From positions 1,305,263 to 1,369,262 of the forward strand of contig NZ_CP012036.1 of NCBI RefSeq assembly GCF_001298445.1: 64,000 nt of DNA, read 5' to 3'. Both the position numbers and the translations under genes were made by a program. Within the stretch, counting starts at the first letter, position 1, and the number at the start of each line of letters is the position of its first letter. This document shows positions 18,937-28,095 of this stretch, in pieces. Under the pieces are notes generated by a model. It worked only from the letters and a program-made list of their open reading frames with translations, was not told the DNA's origin and did not search any database. Source of the stretch: Nostoc piscinale CENA21. Lineage in GTDB: Bacteria > Cyanobacteriota > Cyanobacteriia > Cyanobacteriales > Nostocaceae.

Positions 18937-20026
18937 ATGAAAAAATCAAATCGTGTTGCTTGGATAGGAGCGATCGCACTTGCTGTCATTATTATACTCA
19001 GTTTCTTTGCTGCTCCTAATACAAAAATTTACAGTGGATCAACTTATAGTCGGTCTCCTGATGGCTATGGTGCTTGGTATGCTTATATGCAGCAGCAGGG
19101 TATTACTATCCAGCGTTGGCAAAAGCCTTTAGAAGATTTTCAACCAGAAAAAAACGCCAGTTACCCTACTGCGAGTTATGAGTTCTCTTAGAGAAGAAGA
19201 TTTATTATTTGATGAACAGGAATGGTTAGCGAAAGGCAATAATTTAGTAATTTTAGGTTTCAAGAAACCTGTAACACAAGCTAAATTTAACTCTCTGCAA
19301 AATTCAGCTTTTGGTGATGTCAAAATTGCCACAAAAAGACGTAATATCAAAGTAGAAAAACAAAGTATATCTTTAGGCGATCGCTTTGGGGCTATTGTTT
19401 GGGAAAAAAAATCTGATAAAGGTAAAGTAATTTTTTCAGCTACCCCCTATTTAGCTGCCAATGCCTATCAAGATAATTTAAATAACTTTCAATATCTTGC
19501 CAGTTTAGTCAACCAAAAAAACAATAAATTATTTGTAGACGAATACATTCACGGTTACAAAGATGCTGATATTAAAGAAAGTGAAGGGGAAGGTAGCATA
19601 TTCAAATATTTTGCTAAAACACCTCTGTTCCCTGCACTGATTCAAGTAGGAGTTTTACTATTAGTGTTAATTTGGGCAAAAAATCAACGCTTTGGTAAAC
19701 CAATAGCCTTAGAAACTCCAGTAATAGATAACAGCCAAGCATATATCCAAGCACTAGCAGCAGTATTACAAAAAGCCGAATCTAGCGATTTTGTTGTAGA
19801 AATGGTGGGTAAAGAAGAACAAATACAACTACAAAAATCTTTAGGATTAGGCACAATACCTCTAGAACGCCAAGCATTATTACAAGTGTGGCAAGAAAAA
19901 ACAGGTCAAAGTTCCACCGAACTCGATGCAGTATTAAAATTATCTACCCGAAAACAGCGCATCAGTGAGCGAGAACTTTTAAACTGGTTGGCAAAATGGC
20001 GCACCCTGAAGGAAGTGAAAAAATAA
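18937..20026 (+). CDS. DUF4350 domain protein; frame broken at A7
   Basis: Starts three bases after the DUF4129 stop. An N-terminal membrane helix (residues 8-27, VAWIGAIALAVIIILSFFAA) precedes the DUF4350 domain, which begins with GSTYSRSPDGYGAWYAYMQQ. A second helix lies near residue 228 (FPALIQVGVLLLVLIWA), and a C-terminal helical region runs to residue 362. A run of seven A (19148-19154) breaks the frame. With six it reads QPEKTPVTLLRVMSSLREED and joins the longer second frame. The usual downstream MoxR/DUF58 genes are absent; the next gene, cydB, is convergent. Confidence 0.82.
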
Positions 20027-20143
20027 AAAAGGGTTGAGGGGTTTAAGGGTTTTGTCTGTGTAGCCACGACTTCAGTCGCTAGGTGCAAGATGTGAATATA
20101 CCCGTCTCAATCGATAATCTTTATGTGTGGGTAAATCCTCATC

Positions 20144-21157
20144 TTATTCCTCATAGCCGCCACCAGTCACCTTACCCCGGAACACAATGTATTGATAAAG
20201 GTTATAAAACAACATCACTGGGATAAGGAAACCGATGAAAATAATCATAATTACCAAAGAACTAGGGTCAGCCGATGCTTCGTAAATCGTGATTTTTGTC
20301 GGGATAATGTAGGGGAAGATAATTAATCCCAGTCCAATAAAAGACAACACAAATAACAGAATTGTCCAAACAAAAGGTGCGCGTTCTTCTTTGCGGTTGA
20401 GACTTTGTAAAAGCTGCCAAATTAGCCAAACTCCCAATACAGGAATCAGCGTAAATATATAAACTAAAGGCTGTTGAAATAAGCGATATCTAGCACTTTC
20501 ATAAATTATCGGTGTGCTAATTGTAATGGCGATCGCACCAATTAATGTTGTCAACGCTGCTATTTTGGCAGTTTTATAATGTGTTTCTTGCAACTCTCCT
20601 GTGGTTTTCCACACAAGATAAGTTGAACCAATCAAAACATATCCTTGAATTAAAGTTAAAGCTACTAACACAGATGGCAAACTCAACCAATCCCAAGTGC
20701 TACCAATAAAATGTCCCGTCTCATCAACATTAATACCTTTGAGTACAGCACCAAGAGCAAAACCTTGACCAAGTGCAGCGATAAAACTTCCCGCACCAAA
20801 AGCAAAATTCCAAAATAATTTGCGTCTGGATAATTCTCGAAATTCAAATGCTACACCCCGAAAAATAAAGCCAAATACCATCACCAAAATCGGAATATAT
20901 AAAGCATTTAAAATCGTGCCGTAAGCCAAAGGAAAAGCTCCAAATAATCCCCCTCCCATCAACACTAGCCAAGTTTCATTCGCATCCCAAATATTGCTTA
21001 AGCTAGTCATCAAAATTCCTCGGCGTTCTTCATCAGAAGAAGTCAAAGATAAAATTCCCACTCCTAAATCAAAGCCATCTAGCATCACGTACAAGAATAA
21101 AAATAAAGCTAAAATGACAAACCAAACTTGCGGTAAAAAATACTTCAGCGTTTCCAT
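20144..21157 (-). CDS. cydB: cytochrome bd-type quinol oxidase subunit II
   Basis: 337 residues with about eight to nine membrane helices. It has the subunit II N-terminus YVMLDGFDLGVGIL and the following DANETWLVLMGGGLFGAFPLAY block, both diagnostic of CydB/CioB. With CydA it forms the haem-containing oxidase that reduces oxygen with quinol electrons in the membrane without pumping protons. In cyanobacteria such enzymes protect against oxygen and over-reduction (family knowledge). It lies 113 bases downstream of cydA in the same direction, with a palindrome in the gap. Confidence 0.96.
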   Translation of the reverse strand: METLKYFLPQVWFVILALFLFLYVMLDGFDLGVGILSLTSSDEERRGILMTSLSNIWDANETWLVLMGGGLFGAFPLAYGTILNALYIPILVMVFGFIFRGVAFEFRELSRRKLFWNFAFGAGSFIAALGQGFALGAVLKGINVDETGHFIGSTWDWLSLPSVLVALTLIQGYVLIGSTYLVWKTTGELQETHYKTAKIAALTTLIGAIAITISTPIIYESARYRLFQQPLVYIFTLIPVLGVWLIWQLLQSLNRKEERAPFVWTILLFVLSFIGLGLIIFPYIIPTKITIYEASADPSSLVIMIIFIGFLIPVMLFYNLYQYIVFRGKVTGGGYEE

Positions 21158-21193
21158 AAAATCTCTTGTTTACACTTAGTAACCCTGATCTCA

Positions 21194-21224
21194 GATCCCC
21201 GACTTCTTTAAGAAGTCGGGGATC
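21194..21224. repeat. perfect palindrome between cydA and cydB (family C)
   Basis: A 31-base palindrome: GATCCCCGACTTCTT, one unpaired base, then its exact complement. In RNA of either strand it would form a 15-bp hairpin. There is no T run on the cydA-cydB sense strand, so it is a poor intrinsic terminator. It could attenuate or stabilise the cydA part of the transcript (inference). A degenerate copy is at 17671. The neighbouring 21240-21268 is a tandem (CT)CCCTA repeat of STRR type. Confidence 0.8.
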
Positions 21225-21270
21225 TTAATTATTTAACCTACTCCCCACTCCCTATTCCCTACTCCCTTAT

Positions 21271-22716
21271 TTATTGTTGTGCTTCCACAGGACGTTCATC
21301 TGGCATAAATTCACCCGGAGTTGTATCGACAGCAGGTTTGGTAATTTCTGTACCGGGAATTGGTAAATTGAGATTTGGCCCTCGGCGAATGATGCGACTA
21401 CCAAAATACATCGCGGCGATAAATAATAAACTGTAAACTACTGCAAAAGCTGTGAGTGAAGTTAACACATTACTTGCAGGTAAACGTGAAGCTGAATCAA
21501 CTGTGCGAATTTGTCCATAAAGTGTCCAAGGCTGTCTTCCCACGCAGCGCACAATCCAGCCTGACTCCACAGCAATGTATCCTAAAGGGGCGGCAAATAC
21601 CCAAGCCAACATCAGCCAACGTTGCTGAGTAATATTTTTGGCTACAAGTTTACCACGTAACCACTGCACTGTAGTGAGCAGCATTAATCCAGCAAAGAAA
21701 AAGCCAATGGCAATCATCACCCGGAAAGCATAGTAAATTAAACCTACCAAATGGGGACGATCCTCTGGTTTCCACTCCTTCAAACCACGCACAGGTTCAG
21801 AAAGATTTTGTTTAAATTCCAGAATGTAACCCAAAGCGTTGGGAATGGTAATTTCCCAATCATTTTTCTGCGCTTTTTCATTCGGTATTGCTAATAAACT
21901 CCAGTCAGCAGGTTGTCCGGCGGGTGTACTTTCCCACTGTGCTTCCATTGCGGCGAGTTTTGTTGGTTGATAATGATAAACTTGTTCGCCACTCAAGTGA
22001 CCAATATATATTTGTAATGGAGCAACTGCGATCGCAGCTGCTAAAACTATCTTTAAAGACTTGGCAAAAAACTCTGGATGGCGTTTTTGCAAAATGTACC
22101 AAGCACTAATTCCACCAATGACAAACAGCGAAGTCTCCAGCGTGGCAAAAAACATGTGCAGCACACTGTTAGCCATAAAAGGATTGAACATCGCCTGAAA
22201 GTAATCATTGACCACAAACTTGCCATTCACCATCTCTCCGCCGGCTGGTGTTTGCATCCAAGAATTTGCCGTCAAAATCCACAAAGTTGACAGGTTCGCA
22301 CCCACAGCCACCAAAATTGTCGAGAGATAGTGAACCGCAGGATTGACACGCTCCCAACCAAATAACATAATTCCTAAAAAAGCAGCTTCTAGCATAAACG
22401 CCCAAGAAGCTTCAAAACCAATCACACTACCAAAAAAATTCCCCACAGCTTCCGAAAAAGGAGCCCAGTTAGTCCCAAACTGAAATTCCATTGGAATACC
22501 AGTGGCTACCCCAATACCAAAGTTGAGGACGTAAAACTTCGACCAAAAGCGTGCATGAAGGTAATAATCAGGATTGCGAGTTTTCAGCCATAGTCCCTCA
22601 ACGATGACAAGATAAATCCCCATCCCCGTTGTCAGAACAGGCCAAAGTATATGAAAAATCGCTGTCAGCGCAAACTGCATCCGTGATAGCACCACTGAAT
22701 CGGATAAAAATTCCAT
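21271..22716 (-). CDS. cydA: cytochrome bd-type quinol oxidase subunit I
   Basis: 481 residues, short Q-loop type. Haem ligands expected by family alignment are H22 (TAIFHILWP), H187 (NSVLHMFFATLE) and M334 (FRVMIAIGFF). Quinol-site residues lie in KxxAME-type sequence (TKLAAMEAQWE, 253-263). The GRQPW motif is present (393-397), but the preceding residue normally glutamate in GWxxxE-GRQPW is C391 (GWIVRCVGRQPW). Membrane bound with CydB, which follows it. Promoter presumably within 22717-22800. Complete, no frame problems; a T7 run at 22431-22437 is in frame. Confidence 0.95.
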   Translation of the reverse strand: MEFLSDSVVLSRMQFALTAIFHILWPVLTTGMGIYLVIVEGLWLKTRNPDYYLHARFWSKFYVLNFGIGVATGIPMEFQFGTNWAPFSEAVGNFFGSVIGFEASWAFMLEAAFLGIMLFGWERVNPAVHYLSTILVAVGANLSTLWILTANSWMQTPAGGEMVNGKFVVNDYFQAMFNPFMANSVLHMFFATLETSLFVIGGISAWYILQKRHPEFFAKSLKIVLAAAIAVAPLQIYIGHLSGEQVYHYQPTKLAAMEAQWESTPAGQPADWSLLAIPNEKAQKNDWEITIPNALGYILEFKQNLSEPVRGLKEWKPEDRPHLVGLIYYAFRVMIAIGFFFAGLMLLTTVQWLRGKLVAKNITQQRWLMLAWVFAAPLGYIAVESGWIVRCVGRQPWTLYGQIRTVDSASRLPASNVLTSLTAFAVVYSLLFIAAMYFGSRIIRRGPNLNLPIPGTEITKPAVDTTPGEFMPDERPVEAQQ

Positions 22717-22965
22717 CTCAGAATTTCCCTATTTATTAAATATTCAACCTAATTCTAGGTATTAAAGTTTATCACTAGAATTTTCTATTGATTTTTGCAA
22801 GACTTATTTAAGCATAAATATCATTAACTGCTCAAATATAATTTTCCACAAATAAGTAAAACTCAAAACTTTAGTAGTAGTAATTTATTATGAATAGTAA
22901 GTTTGCTTTTTCAGAGACAATTAATACTTTAAAAAATCAAAGTATTGCTAGATTATTATTTACTT

Positions 22966-23109
22966 ATGCAAGCTTATTCCGTGAATCAACATCTATCTAT
23001 AGATAGGGAATTTATTTTAAATTCTGAGCCAATTAGTAATTATTGTCAAAAGACAATTAGTCAAACTTCAGCCAAAAAAAGGTCTTGGATAAGTCAGATA
23101 ATATATTAA
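22966..23109 (+). CDS. possible small protein, 47 residues
   Basis: An open frame with ATG at 22966 reads MQAYSVNQHLSIDREFIL and continues NSEPISNYCQKTI to a basic C-terminus ending SWISQIIY. Composition is protein-like, without repeats. No clear ribosome binding site is visible, and an overlapping 38-residue frame starts at 22890. Its last codons lie within a hairpin. I do not recognise a family, and it may be non-coding. The rest of 22717-22965 is AT-rich and shows nothing. Confidence 0.3.
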   Translation: MQAYSVNQHLSIDREFILNSEPISNYCQKTISQTSAKKRSWISQIIY

Positions 23110-23118
23110 ACCAAGACC
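23081..23118. terminator. hairpin with 8-bp stem
   Basis: GGTCTTGG (23081-23088) and CCAAGACC (23111-23118) form a perfect stem with a 22-base AT-rich loop, preceded by seven A. Read on the minus strand, the stem is followed by seven T, so it would act as an intrinsic terminator for minus-strand transcripts coming from the gene at 23202-23552. Read on the plus strand it closes the small frame at 22966. Confidence 0.55.
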
Positions 23119-23201
23119 AACTGACAACTTCTTCAGCTTATACACCTGTTTTCTTACATTTATGCGTAATTACCACTCGGTGTAACGGCTCATACCTTAA
23201 A

Positions 23202-23552
23202 CTATTTTCTGGTGCGATTGAGCTTTTCTAATGTCCGGATAATTTCTTTCATCTTATAACTAGACAGGCGATTCATGTATATCATGAAAGTGGTAGAAAA
23301 AACACCTGTTGCAGTGATTACAGTCCCTTCGCTTGTCTTCCCATATAAGATTAGTAGAGTACCAACTGTACTAATACAAAGAAAAGTACAACTAGCAATT
23401 AAGCACAGGTTAAATGTTTGTCTTGCCTGACGTAAATGCTCATTTAACACTTCTAACTCAATTTTTGTATAGTGGTCAACTTGAGGCGTGTTCGCATATA
23501 GACACTGATTGAGCATGGTATTTTTAGTTTTTGTAAGTAACTGATTAGGCAA
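23202..23552 (-). CDS. small two-helix membrane protein, CyanoTRADD-associated-like
   Basis: 116 residues with two membrane helices, about 45-68 (FNLCLIASCTFLCISTVGTLLILYG without its last part) and 75-93 (GTVITATGVFSTTFMIYMN), flanked by helices EHLRQARQTF and KMKEIIRTLEKLNRTRK. The layout of a QAR-type amphipathic helix, two helices around a glycine turn, and a charged C-terminal helix resembles the cyanobacterial TRADD-N-associated two-helix domain found with conflict-system effectors. This is a resemblance only. An inner ATG is at codon 13. No partner effector gene adjoins. Confidence 0.5.
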   Translation of the reverse strand: MPNQLLTKTKNTMLNQCLYANTPQVDHYTKIELEVLNEHLRQARQTFNLCLIASCTFLCISTVGTLLILYGKTSEGTVITATGVFSTTFMIYMNRLSSYKMKEIIRTLEKLNRTRK

Positions 23553-23645
23553 TAGTGAGTTGAGCCATTGGCTTCAGCCAATGGCTTGTCTATCTCTTCA
23601 CTGATGTAATAACATCAAATACTGATATTAATAAATACGAAAAAA

Positions 23646-24737
23646 TTAACTCACCAAATCAGGAAAGACTTCTTGCACTGCCGGATGCACAATGCGGTGA
23701 TTCTGCACATTTACACCTTTGGCTAAGGATGGATTAACATCTAGGGCTTTGATGCCTAGATTTGCTAACTGCACAACGAATGGTAATGTGCTGTTATTGA
23801 GGGCTTGAGCAGATGTCCAAGGTACTGCTCCTGGCATATTAGGAACGCCATAATGGACTACGCCTTCTTCAATGTAGACGGGGTTGGTATGGGAGGTGGC
23901 GTGTAAGGTTTCCACACAACCGCCTTGGTCAACTGCAACATCTACAATTACTGACCCAGGCTGCATTTGTTTGACCAATTCGCGGGATACTAAAATTGGC
24001 GCTCTGCGTCCCAAAACTAAAACAGCACCGATGAGTAAGTCAGCTTCTTTAACGGCAGCTTCTATATGGGCAGAGTTACTATAAAGTAATTCTACTCTCG
24101 AACCGAACAAGGTTTCTAAATAAGATAAACGTTCTACATTTACATCTAAAATCTGCACAGTCGCACCCATCCCCACAGCAATTTTCGCTGCTTCTGTGCC
24201 GACTACACCGCCGCCTAAAATTACAACTTTACCTGGTCTAACACCGGGTACACCACCTAAAAGTACTCCTCTACCGCCTTGCTGACGTTCTAAAAATCTC
24301 GCGCCAAACTGCACTGATAGCCGCCCAGCGATGACACTCATGGGTGTGAGTAGGGGTAGTCTGTTCGGGCCTGGTTGTTCGACAGTTTCGTAGGCGATCG
24401 CACAAGTGCCACAATCAATTAGATGTTCGGTTAATTTGCGATCGGCTGCTAAATGCAAATATGTAAACAATATTTGCCCTTTTTGCAAAAATTTATATTC
24501 GCTGGATAATGGTTCTTTGACTTTAACGACTAATTCCCGATTCCAAGCGGCTTCATCTGTCGGGACAATCTCTGCTCCCGCATTAATGTAATCTGCATCT
24601 GTAAAACCAGCACCATGACCTGCTTGTGTTTGGACAAAGATACTATGACCATTTTCCCTTAGTACTCTGACACTAGAAGGACTCAACCCGACGCGAAACT
24701 CTTGATCCTTCGTTTCTTTGGGAACGCCGATTTCCAT
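23646..24737 (-). CDS. ald: alanine dehydrogenase
   Basis: Catalyses reversible NAD-dependent deamination of L-alanine to pyruvate and ammonia. The 363 residues cover the whole family: N-terminal MEIGVPKETKDQEFRVGLSP, substrate-binding KVKEP and TYLHLAAD (Lys and His catalytic region near 75-97), the AlaDH/PNT signature GGGVVGTEAAKIAVGMGA (174-191) for NAD binding, and DQGGCVET near 270. Cytosolic. In heterocystous cyanobacteria the enzyme takes part in nitrogen-compound catabolism in heterocysts (family knowledge). Monocistronic; promoter in 24738-24900. Confidence 0.97.
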   Translation of the reverse strand: MEIGVPKETKDQEFRVGLSPSSVRVLRENGHSIFVQTQAGHGAGFTDADYINAGAEIVPTDEAAWNRELVVKVKEPLSSEYKFLQKGQILFTYLHLAADRKLTEHLIDCGTCAIAYETVEQPGPNRLPLLTPMSVIAGRLSVQFGARFLERQQGGRGVLLGGVPGVRPGKVVILGGGVVGTEAAKIAVGMGATVQILDVNVERLSYLETLFGSRVELLYSNSAHIEAAVKEADLLIGAVLVLGRRAPILVSRELVKQMQPGSVIVDVAVDQGGCVETLHATSHTNPVYIEEGVVHYGVPNMPGAVPWTSAQALNNSTLPFVVQLANLGIKALDVNPSLAKGVNVQNHRIVHPAVQEVFPDLVS

Positions 24738-25040
24738 ATAACGCCTCTGATGAATTTTTGGTTTAATTTAGCCTGCCAGTCTCAGACTGACAGTTCCGTA
24801 TTAGATATAGCTATCTACAACATTAGTTTTCCCTTCCACGGTAACAAAGCTGAAAACTCTTACCCTTGACTATTGCCATATTTGACTACAATATATAAAG
24901 AATAATTACAAAATGTTAACAGAACCTTTGCACAGCTATATTTAAGAAGCTGCTAGGTTCATCTGGCTCCAATCTTACAAAAGTCCAGATTCAAGGCTAT
25001 TACTTTTAAGTCCCGTTTGCCGAAAAGAGGTTTATTGAAC
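24738..25040. other. gene-free spacer upstream of ald and the Hlip gene
   Basis: Divergent promoter region. It contains AT-rich tracts (near 24890-24930) and a GAGG Shine-Dalgarno-like stretch just before the Hlip ATG (25026-25031). No HIP1 site, repeat or small gene could be supported. Confidence 0.5.
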
Positions 25041-25211
25041 ATGACACAACCACAACCCACAGTTACCCCCAAGTTAGAAGAACCCAAGTTTGGCTTTAGT
25101 GAATATGCTGAACGCCTCAATGGTCGGGCGGCGATGATTGGCTTTGGCTTGATGGTGATTATTGAATATGTCACCAATCAAGGTGTGCTATCTTGGCTTG
25201 GTCTCAAGTAG
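25041..25211 (+). CDS. high light-inducible protein (one-helix Hlip)
   Basis: 56 residues. The single chlorophyll-binding helix has the Hlip signature FGFSEYAERLNGRAAMIGF (about 24-42), with the Glu-Arg pair and Asn that ligate chlorophyll and form the interhelix salt bridges in LHC-family proteins. Hlips dimerise in thylakoid membranes and quench or carry chlorophyll during photosystem assembly. The start at 25041 is preferred over the in-frame 25017, because it follows a GAGG box and gives the family's normal length. Confidence 0.95.
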   Translation: MTQPQPTVTPKLEEPKFGFSEYAERLNGRAAMIGFGLMVIIEYVTNQGVLSWLGLK

Positions 25212-25493
25212 TGCTATTCAAAAGCAAAAGCTTTCTAGATGTAAGCTAGTAAGTAGAACAGGTTTAACCAGCTGGCATAGTCGGCTGGTTAAAACTTTAT
25301 CAAGAGAACTATCTTGGAGAATTTGCTGTCTATATCTTTGTAGGCTTGCAAATCAGCAAGAAGACAAATTGTTACAATCCCTCACCTACTGATCCAAATT
25401 ATAATATTTAGATGTCTTTTTTAGAAAAGACATCTTGCGGTGAGGTATTCTCGGTAAACTGACACAAAGGTGATTTGGATAAACCAAGCTGTG

Positions 25494-25787
25494 ATGAATG
25501 CTGCATTACCTCGTTTTTTGAAATCAGCCTACAGAAAAGAGCCAATTATCAGTATCTTGATAACAATGGGCGTAGTAGATGCTGTGATTGGTGGATTCGA
25601 TGATAGTTGGTCATTGTTAGCCGTTGGGTTGGGAACCGCAGGTATTAGTCTCGCCTTTAAGTTGTGGCGAATGCAGCAGCATCGCCCCATACCAGAGGAA
25701 CCTGTGGTACAACATTACTTACCTTCCCGTTCGTCGAGTCCCACGCTACCGATACTAACTGTTGCAAAGAAAAAACCCCCCCGTTGA
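25494..25787 (+). CDS. conserved hypothetical cyanobacterial protein
   Basis: 97 residues from the ATG at 25494 (a GTG at 25470 would add eight). There are two short hydrophobic segments, about residues 22-38 (PIISILITMGVVDAVIG) and 43-60 (WSLLAVGLGTAGISLAF), then a proline/serine-rich tail ending KKKPPR. This suggests a small membrane protein with a cytoplasmic basic tail. I recognise it only as a type often seen in cyanobacterial genomes; no function is known to me. Followed by a poly-C stretch, then the WD40 gene. Confidence 0.6.
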   Translation: MNAALPRFLKSAYRKEPIISILITMGVVDAVIGGFDDSWSLLAVGLGTAGISLAFKLWRMQQHRPIPEEPVVQHYLPSRSSSPTLPILTVAKKKPPR

Positions 25788-25867
25788 TAGTGTTGAGTCA
25801 CAAATGTGAAGTAAATTGACTTGACCATTTAAACAGTGAGGAAAAATTTGTGAGGAGTGAGGGAAAA

Positions 25868-26920
25868 ATGGGGAGCAGCTTTGTGCTGCGCCCGTATATT
25901 TTATTGGCTTTTATGGCAATCTTGACTGTGCCGATAACTATCTGGCAAAGTTTAGAGATTTATACTGCTCATGCTGCGATCGCCCAAACACCAGATTCCC
26001 CAATTCAAACTAATTTTGCCAATTTCCGCTTAATTTATAGTTTGGTGGGACATACTGGAACGGTGAAATCTCTGGCTTTTAGTCCCGATGGCAAAATTCT
26101 CGCCAGTGGCGGTGCAGAAAATGAAGGTGCCATTCGCCTGTGGAATCCGTTAACTGGCAAAAAGTTGGCGAATAGCAAAGCTCACAAAACCTCTGTAGAA
26201 TCCTTGGTGATTGCGCCAGATGGTCAAACCCTAGTTAGTTGTAGTACGGATCACTCAATTAATATTTGGAATCTTAAAAATAATAAATTTCGTCGTTCCT
26301 TTGTCGGACACACCAGCAACGTCTTATCTTTAGCAGTATCCCCTGATAGTAAAGTCTTGGTTAGTGGTGCTTTAGACGGTATTCGCGTCTGGGATTTATT
26401 ACAGCAACGCCCATTGACAACTTTAGTCAAGGTTAGTGACTCAATTTATACAGTAGCGATTAGCCCTGATGGTCAGACAGTGGCCAGTGGTGATAATAAA
26501 GGCGAAATCAAGCTTTGGGACTTGGAGAGCGGCAAATTAATTCGCTCATTTGCCGCACATTCCCAAGCTGTGAATGCTGTAGCTTTTACCCCCGATGGTA
26601 CAACCTTAATTAGTGCTAGCCGCGATCGCACCATTAAACTTTGGAATCTGCAATCAAGAAGCCTCTCCCGTATCCTGAAAGGACATAATAACTGGGTAAA
26701 TGCGATCGCAATTAACCCCAATGGCCAAATCTTAGCCAGTGCCGGCAGAGATGGCATTAAACTGTGGGATTTAACTACAGGCGAGTTATTAAGTACACTT
26801 TATGGACATAGTGATTGGGTAAATGCGATCGCATTCAGTCCAGATGGCAGATTGTTAGCTAGTGGCGGTTTTGATGGCAGAGTCAACATTTGGGGAAATA
26901 TACAACCAAAACGCAAGTAA
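25868..26920 (+). CDS. exported WD40-repeat protein
   Basis: About 350 residues from the ATG at 25868, which has a GTGAGG box before it; an in-frame GTG lies at 25850. A signal peptide or anchor (IL LAFMAILTVPITIWQS) is followed by seven WD40 repeats of about 42 residues (pattern VAFSPDGKILASGG...IRLWNP), which should close one seven-bladed propeller. The second blade starts NSKAHKTSVESL, and the last ends GGFDGRVNIWG. Probably a periplasmic or thylakoid-lumen scaffold; partners unknown. HIP1 octamers recur inside the blades (AIAINPNG, AIAFSPDG). Confidence 0.9.
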   Translation: MGSSFVLRPYILLAFMAILTVPITIWQSLEIYTAHAAIAQTPDSPIQTNFANFRLIYSLVGHTGTVKSLAFSPDGKILASGGAENEGAIRLWNPLTGKKLANSKAHKTSVESLVIAPDGQTLVSCSTDHSINIWNLKNNKFRRSFVGHTSNVLSLAVSPDSKVLVSGALDGIRVWDLLQQRPLTTLVKVSDSIYTVAISPDGQTVASGDNKGEIKLWDLESGKLIRSFAAHSQAVNAVAFTPDGTTLISASRDRTIKLWNLQSRSLSRILKGHNNWVNAIAINPNGQILASAGRDGIKLWDLTTGELLSTLYGHSDWVNAIAFSPDGRLLASGGFDGRVNIWGNIQPKRK

Positions 26921-26944
26921 AGAGACGTGCAACTTAGTTTTTCA

Positions 26945-27017
26945 GACCCCTCTCCAAACCTCTCCCCGCAACGGAGAGAGGCTTTGATTCTGCTCCCCTT
27001 CCCTACAAGGGAAGGGG
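26945..27017. repeat. two GC-rich hairpins downstream of the WD40 gene
   Basis: CTCTCC...GGAGAG (26961-26980) forms a short stem, and CCCCTTCCCT (26995-27004) pairs perfectly with AGGGAAGGGG (27008-27017). Such CCCTTCCCT palindromes are dispersed in Nostoc-type genomes. Position after the stop at 26920 makes a terminator or mRNA-stabilising role possible, but no T run follows on the plus strand. Confidence 0.6.
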
Positions 27018-27101
27018 CTGGGGGTTAGGTTTAAGAGAAATTTACACACAGTCCTAATTAGTAACTATCAGAGGGGTTTGAGTGAAGTTTATAGTATGAG
27101 G

Positions 27102-27162
27102 CGCAAAAACCCTTACACCCTTACACCCAGTCTCAACGAATAAACTTTGTGCGTTAGTCCTG
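27102..27162 (-). repeat. dispersed repeat family A, copy 2 (one end)
   Basis: On the minus strand it reads GGACTAACGCACAAAG, then TGAGACTGGGTGTAAGG and GTGTAAGGG. The same order is found at 29484, 45338 (reversed) and 59008. Only about half the element is present. It lies upstream of the RnfD-like gene; the surrounding 26921-27254 holds no gene. Confidence 0.6.
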
Positions 27163-27254
27163 TTTGTAACAAAATCTGTAACAGCAATAGTATTTCAGCT
27201 TTTACTCGACTAGATTGGTGGAAAATCTACGGGTAATCCCTGAATATATTGGTA

Positions 27255-28094
27255 ATGTTGCTGAAAGATATACGGGACTATCAAATTCTATTTCTCGGTT
27301 CATTTTTAGTCTTGGGAATTGGCACCAGAGACTGGACACTGCACCCAGAATTTATTGGTGTAGCGATCGCATCTTGTTTATCAACGCAGTGGATATTGTC
27401 AAAGCTCAATAGCCAAGAGCCAGAACAAAAGCTAAATCTGCGTAGTGCCTTGATTACTTCCCTGGGATTAAGTTTACTACTGCGGGCTGACCATTGGACA
27501 ACAATGATGTTAGCAGGAATGAGTGCGATCGCCAGTAAATTTTGCTTCAAAGTCGGCGAGAAACATTTCTTCAACCCAGCCAATTTTGGCATTATCACCG
27601 CCTTAACCCTCACCTCCGATGCGTGGGTATCTCCCGGACAATGGGGCGAAGAATGGTGGTATGGGCTGTTATTTGCTGGGACTGGCGGTTTGATTCTAAA
27701 ACGCATTGGTCGTTGGGACACCACAGCCGCTTTTTTAGGTTCCTACTCTGTGTTAGAAGCCATACGCAACCTGTGGCTGGGTTGGACTTGGGATGTGTAT
27801 TGGCATCGCTTAATGAGTGGGTCTTTGCTGCTGTTTGCCTTATTTATGGTGACAGATCCACGCTCAATTCCCAACGCCAAAATCGGGCGGATAGTTTGGG
27901 CTATCTGCATTGCCAGCTTAACTTTTATCCTGCGAAATAATTTCTTCATTTCCACAGCCGTATTTTGGTCATTGTTCGCCCTTGCACCATTGACCATTTT
28001 GATTGATTGGCTGTGGTCATCACCCAGATTTTCTTGGCTAGAAGCCAGAGAAGAAGATAAAACGCCAAACTCAGCACTTCAACAAGAGGTATAA
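27255..28094 (+). CDS. NqrB/RnfD-family integral membrane protein
   Basis: About 279 residues with eight or more membrane helices and the RnfD/NqrB/RnfE-type segments HFFNPANFGIITALTLT (about 113-129), GGLILKRIGRWD and MVTDPRSIPNAKIGR (near 200-215). In Rnf/Nqr complexes this subunit binds flavin covalently at a threonine, but no other Rnf/Nqr genes are nearby, so this is a stand-alone family member. It ends one base before the DUF2330 gene and is surely cotranscribed. The ATG at 27255 is preferred to the TTG two codons upstream. Confidence 0.85.
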   Translation: MLLKDIRDYQILFLGSFLVLGIGTRDWTLHPEFIGVAIASCLSTQWILSKLNSQEPEQKLNLRSALITSLGLSLLLRADHWTTMMLAGMSAIASKFCFKVGEKHFFNPANFGIITALTLTSDAWVSPGQWGEEWWYGLLFAGTGGLILKRIGRWDTTAAFLGSYSVLEAIRNLWLGWTWDVYWHRLMSGSLLLFALFMVTDPRSIPNAKIGRIVWAICIASLTFILRNNFFISTAVFWSLFALAPLTILIDWLWSSPRFSWLEAREEDKTPNSALQQEV

Positions 28095-28095
28095 A

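Noticed and set aside
27281..27997. Long minus-strand frames inside the RnfD-like gene
   Set aside because: Antisense shadows; the plus-strand frame has clear membrane helices and family motifs.
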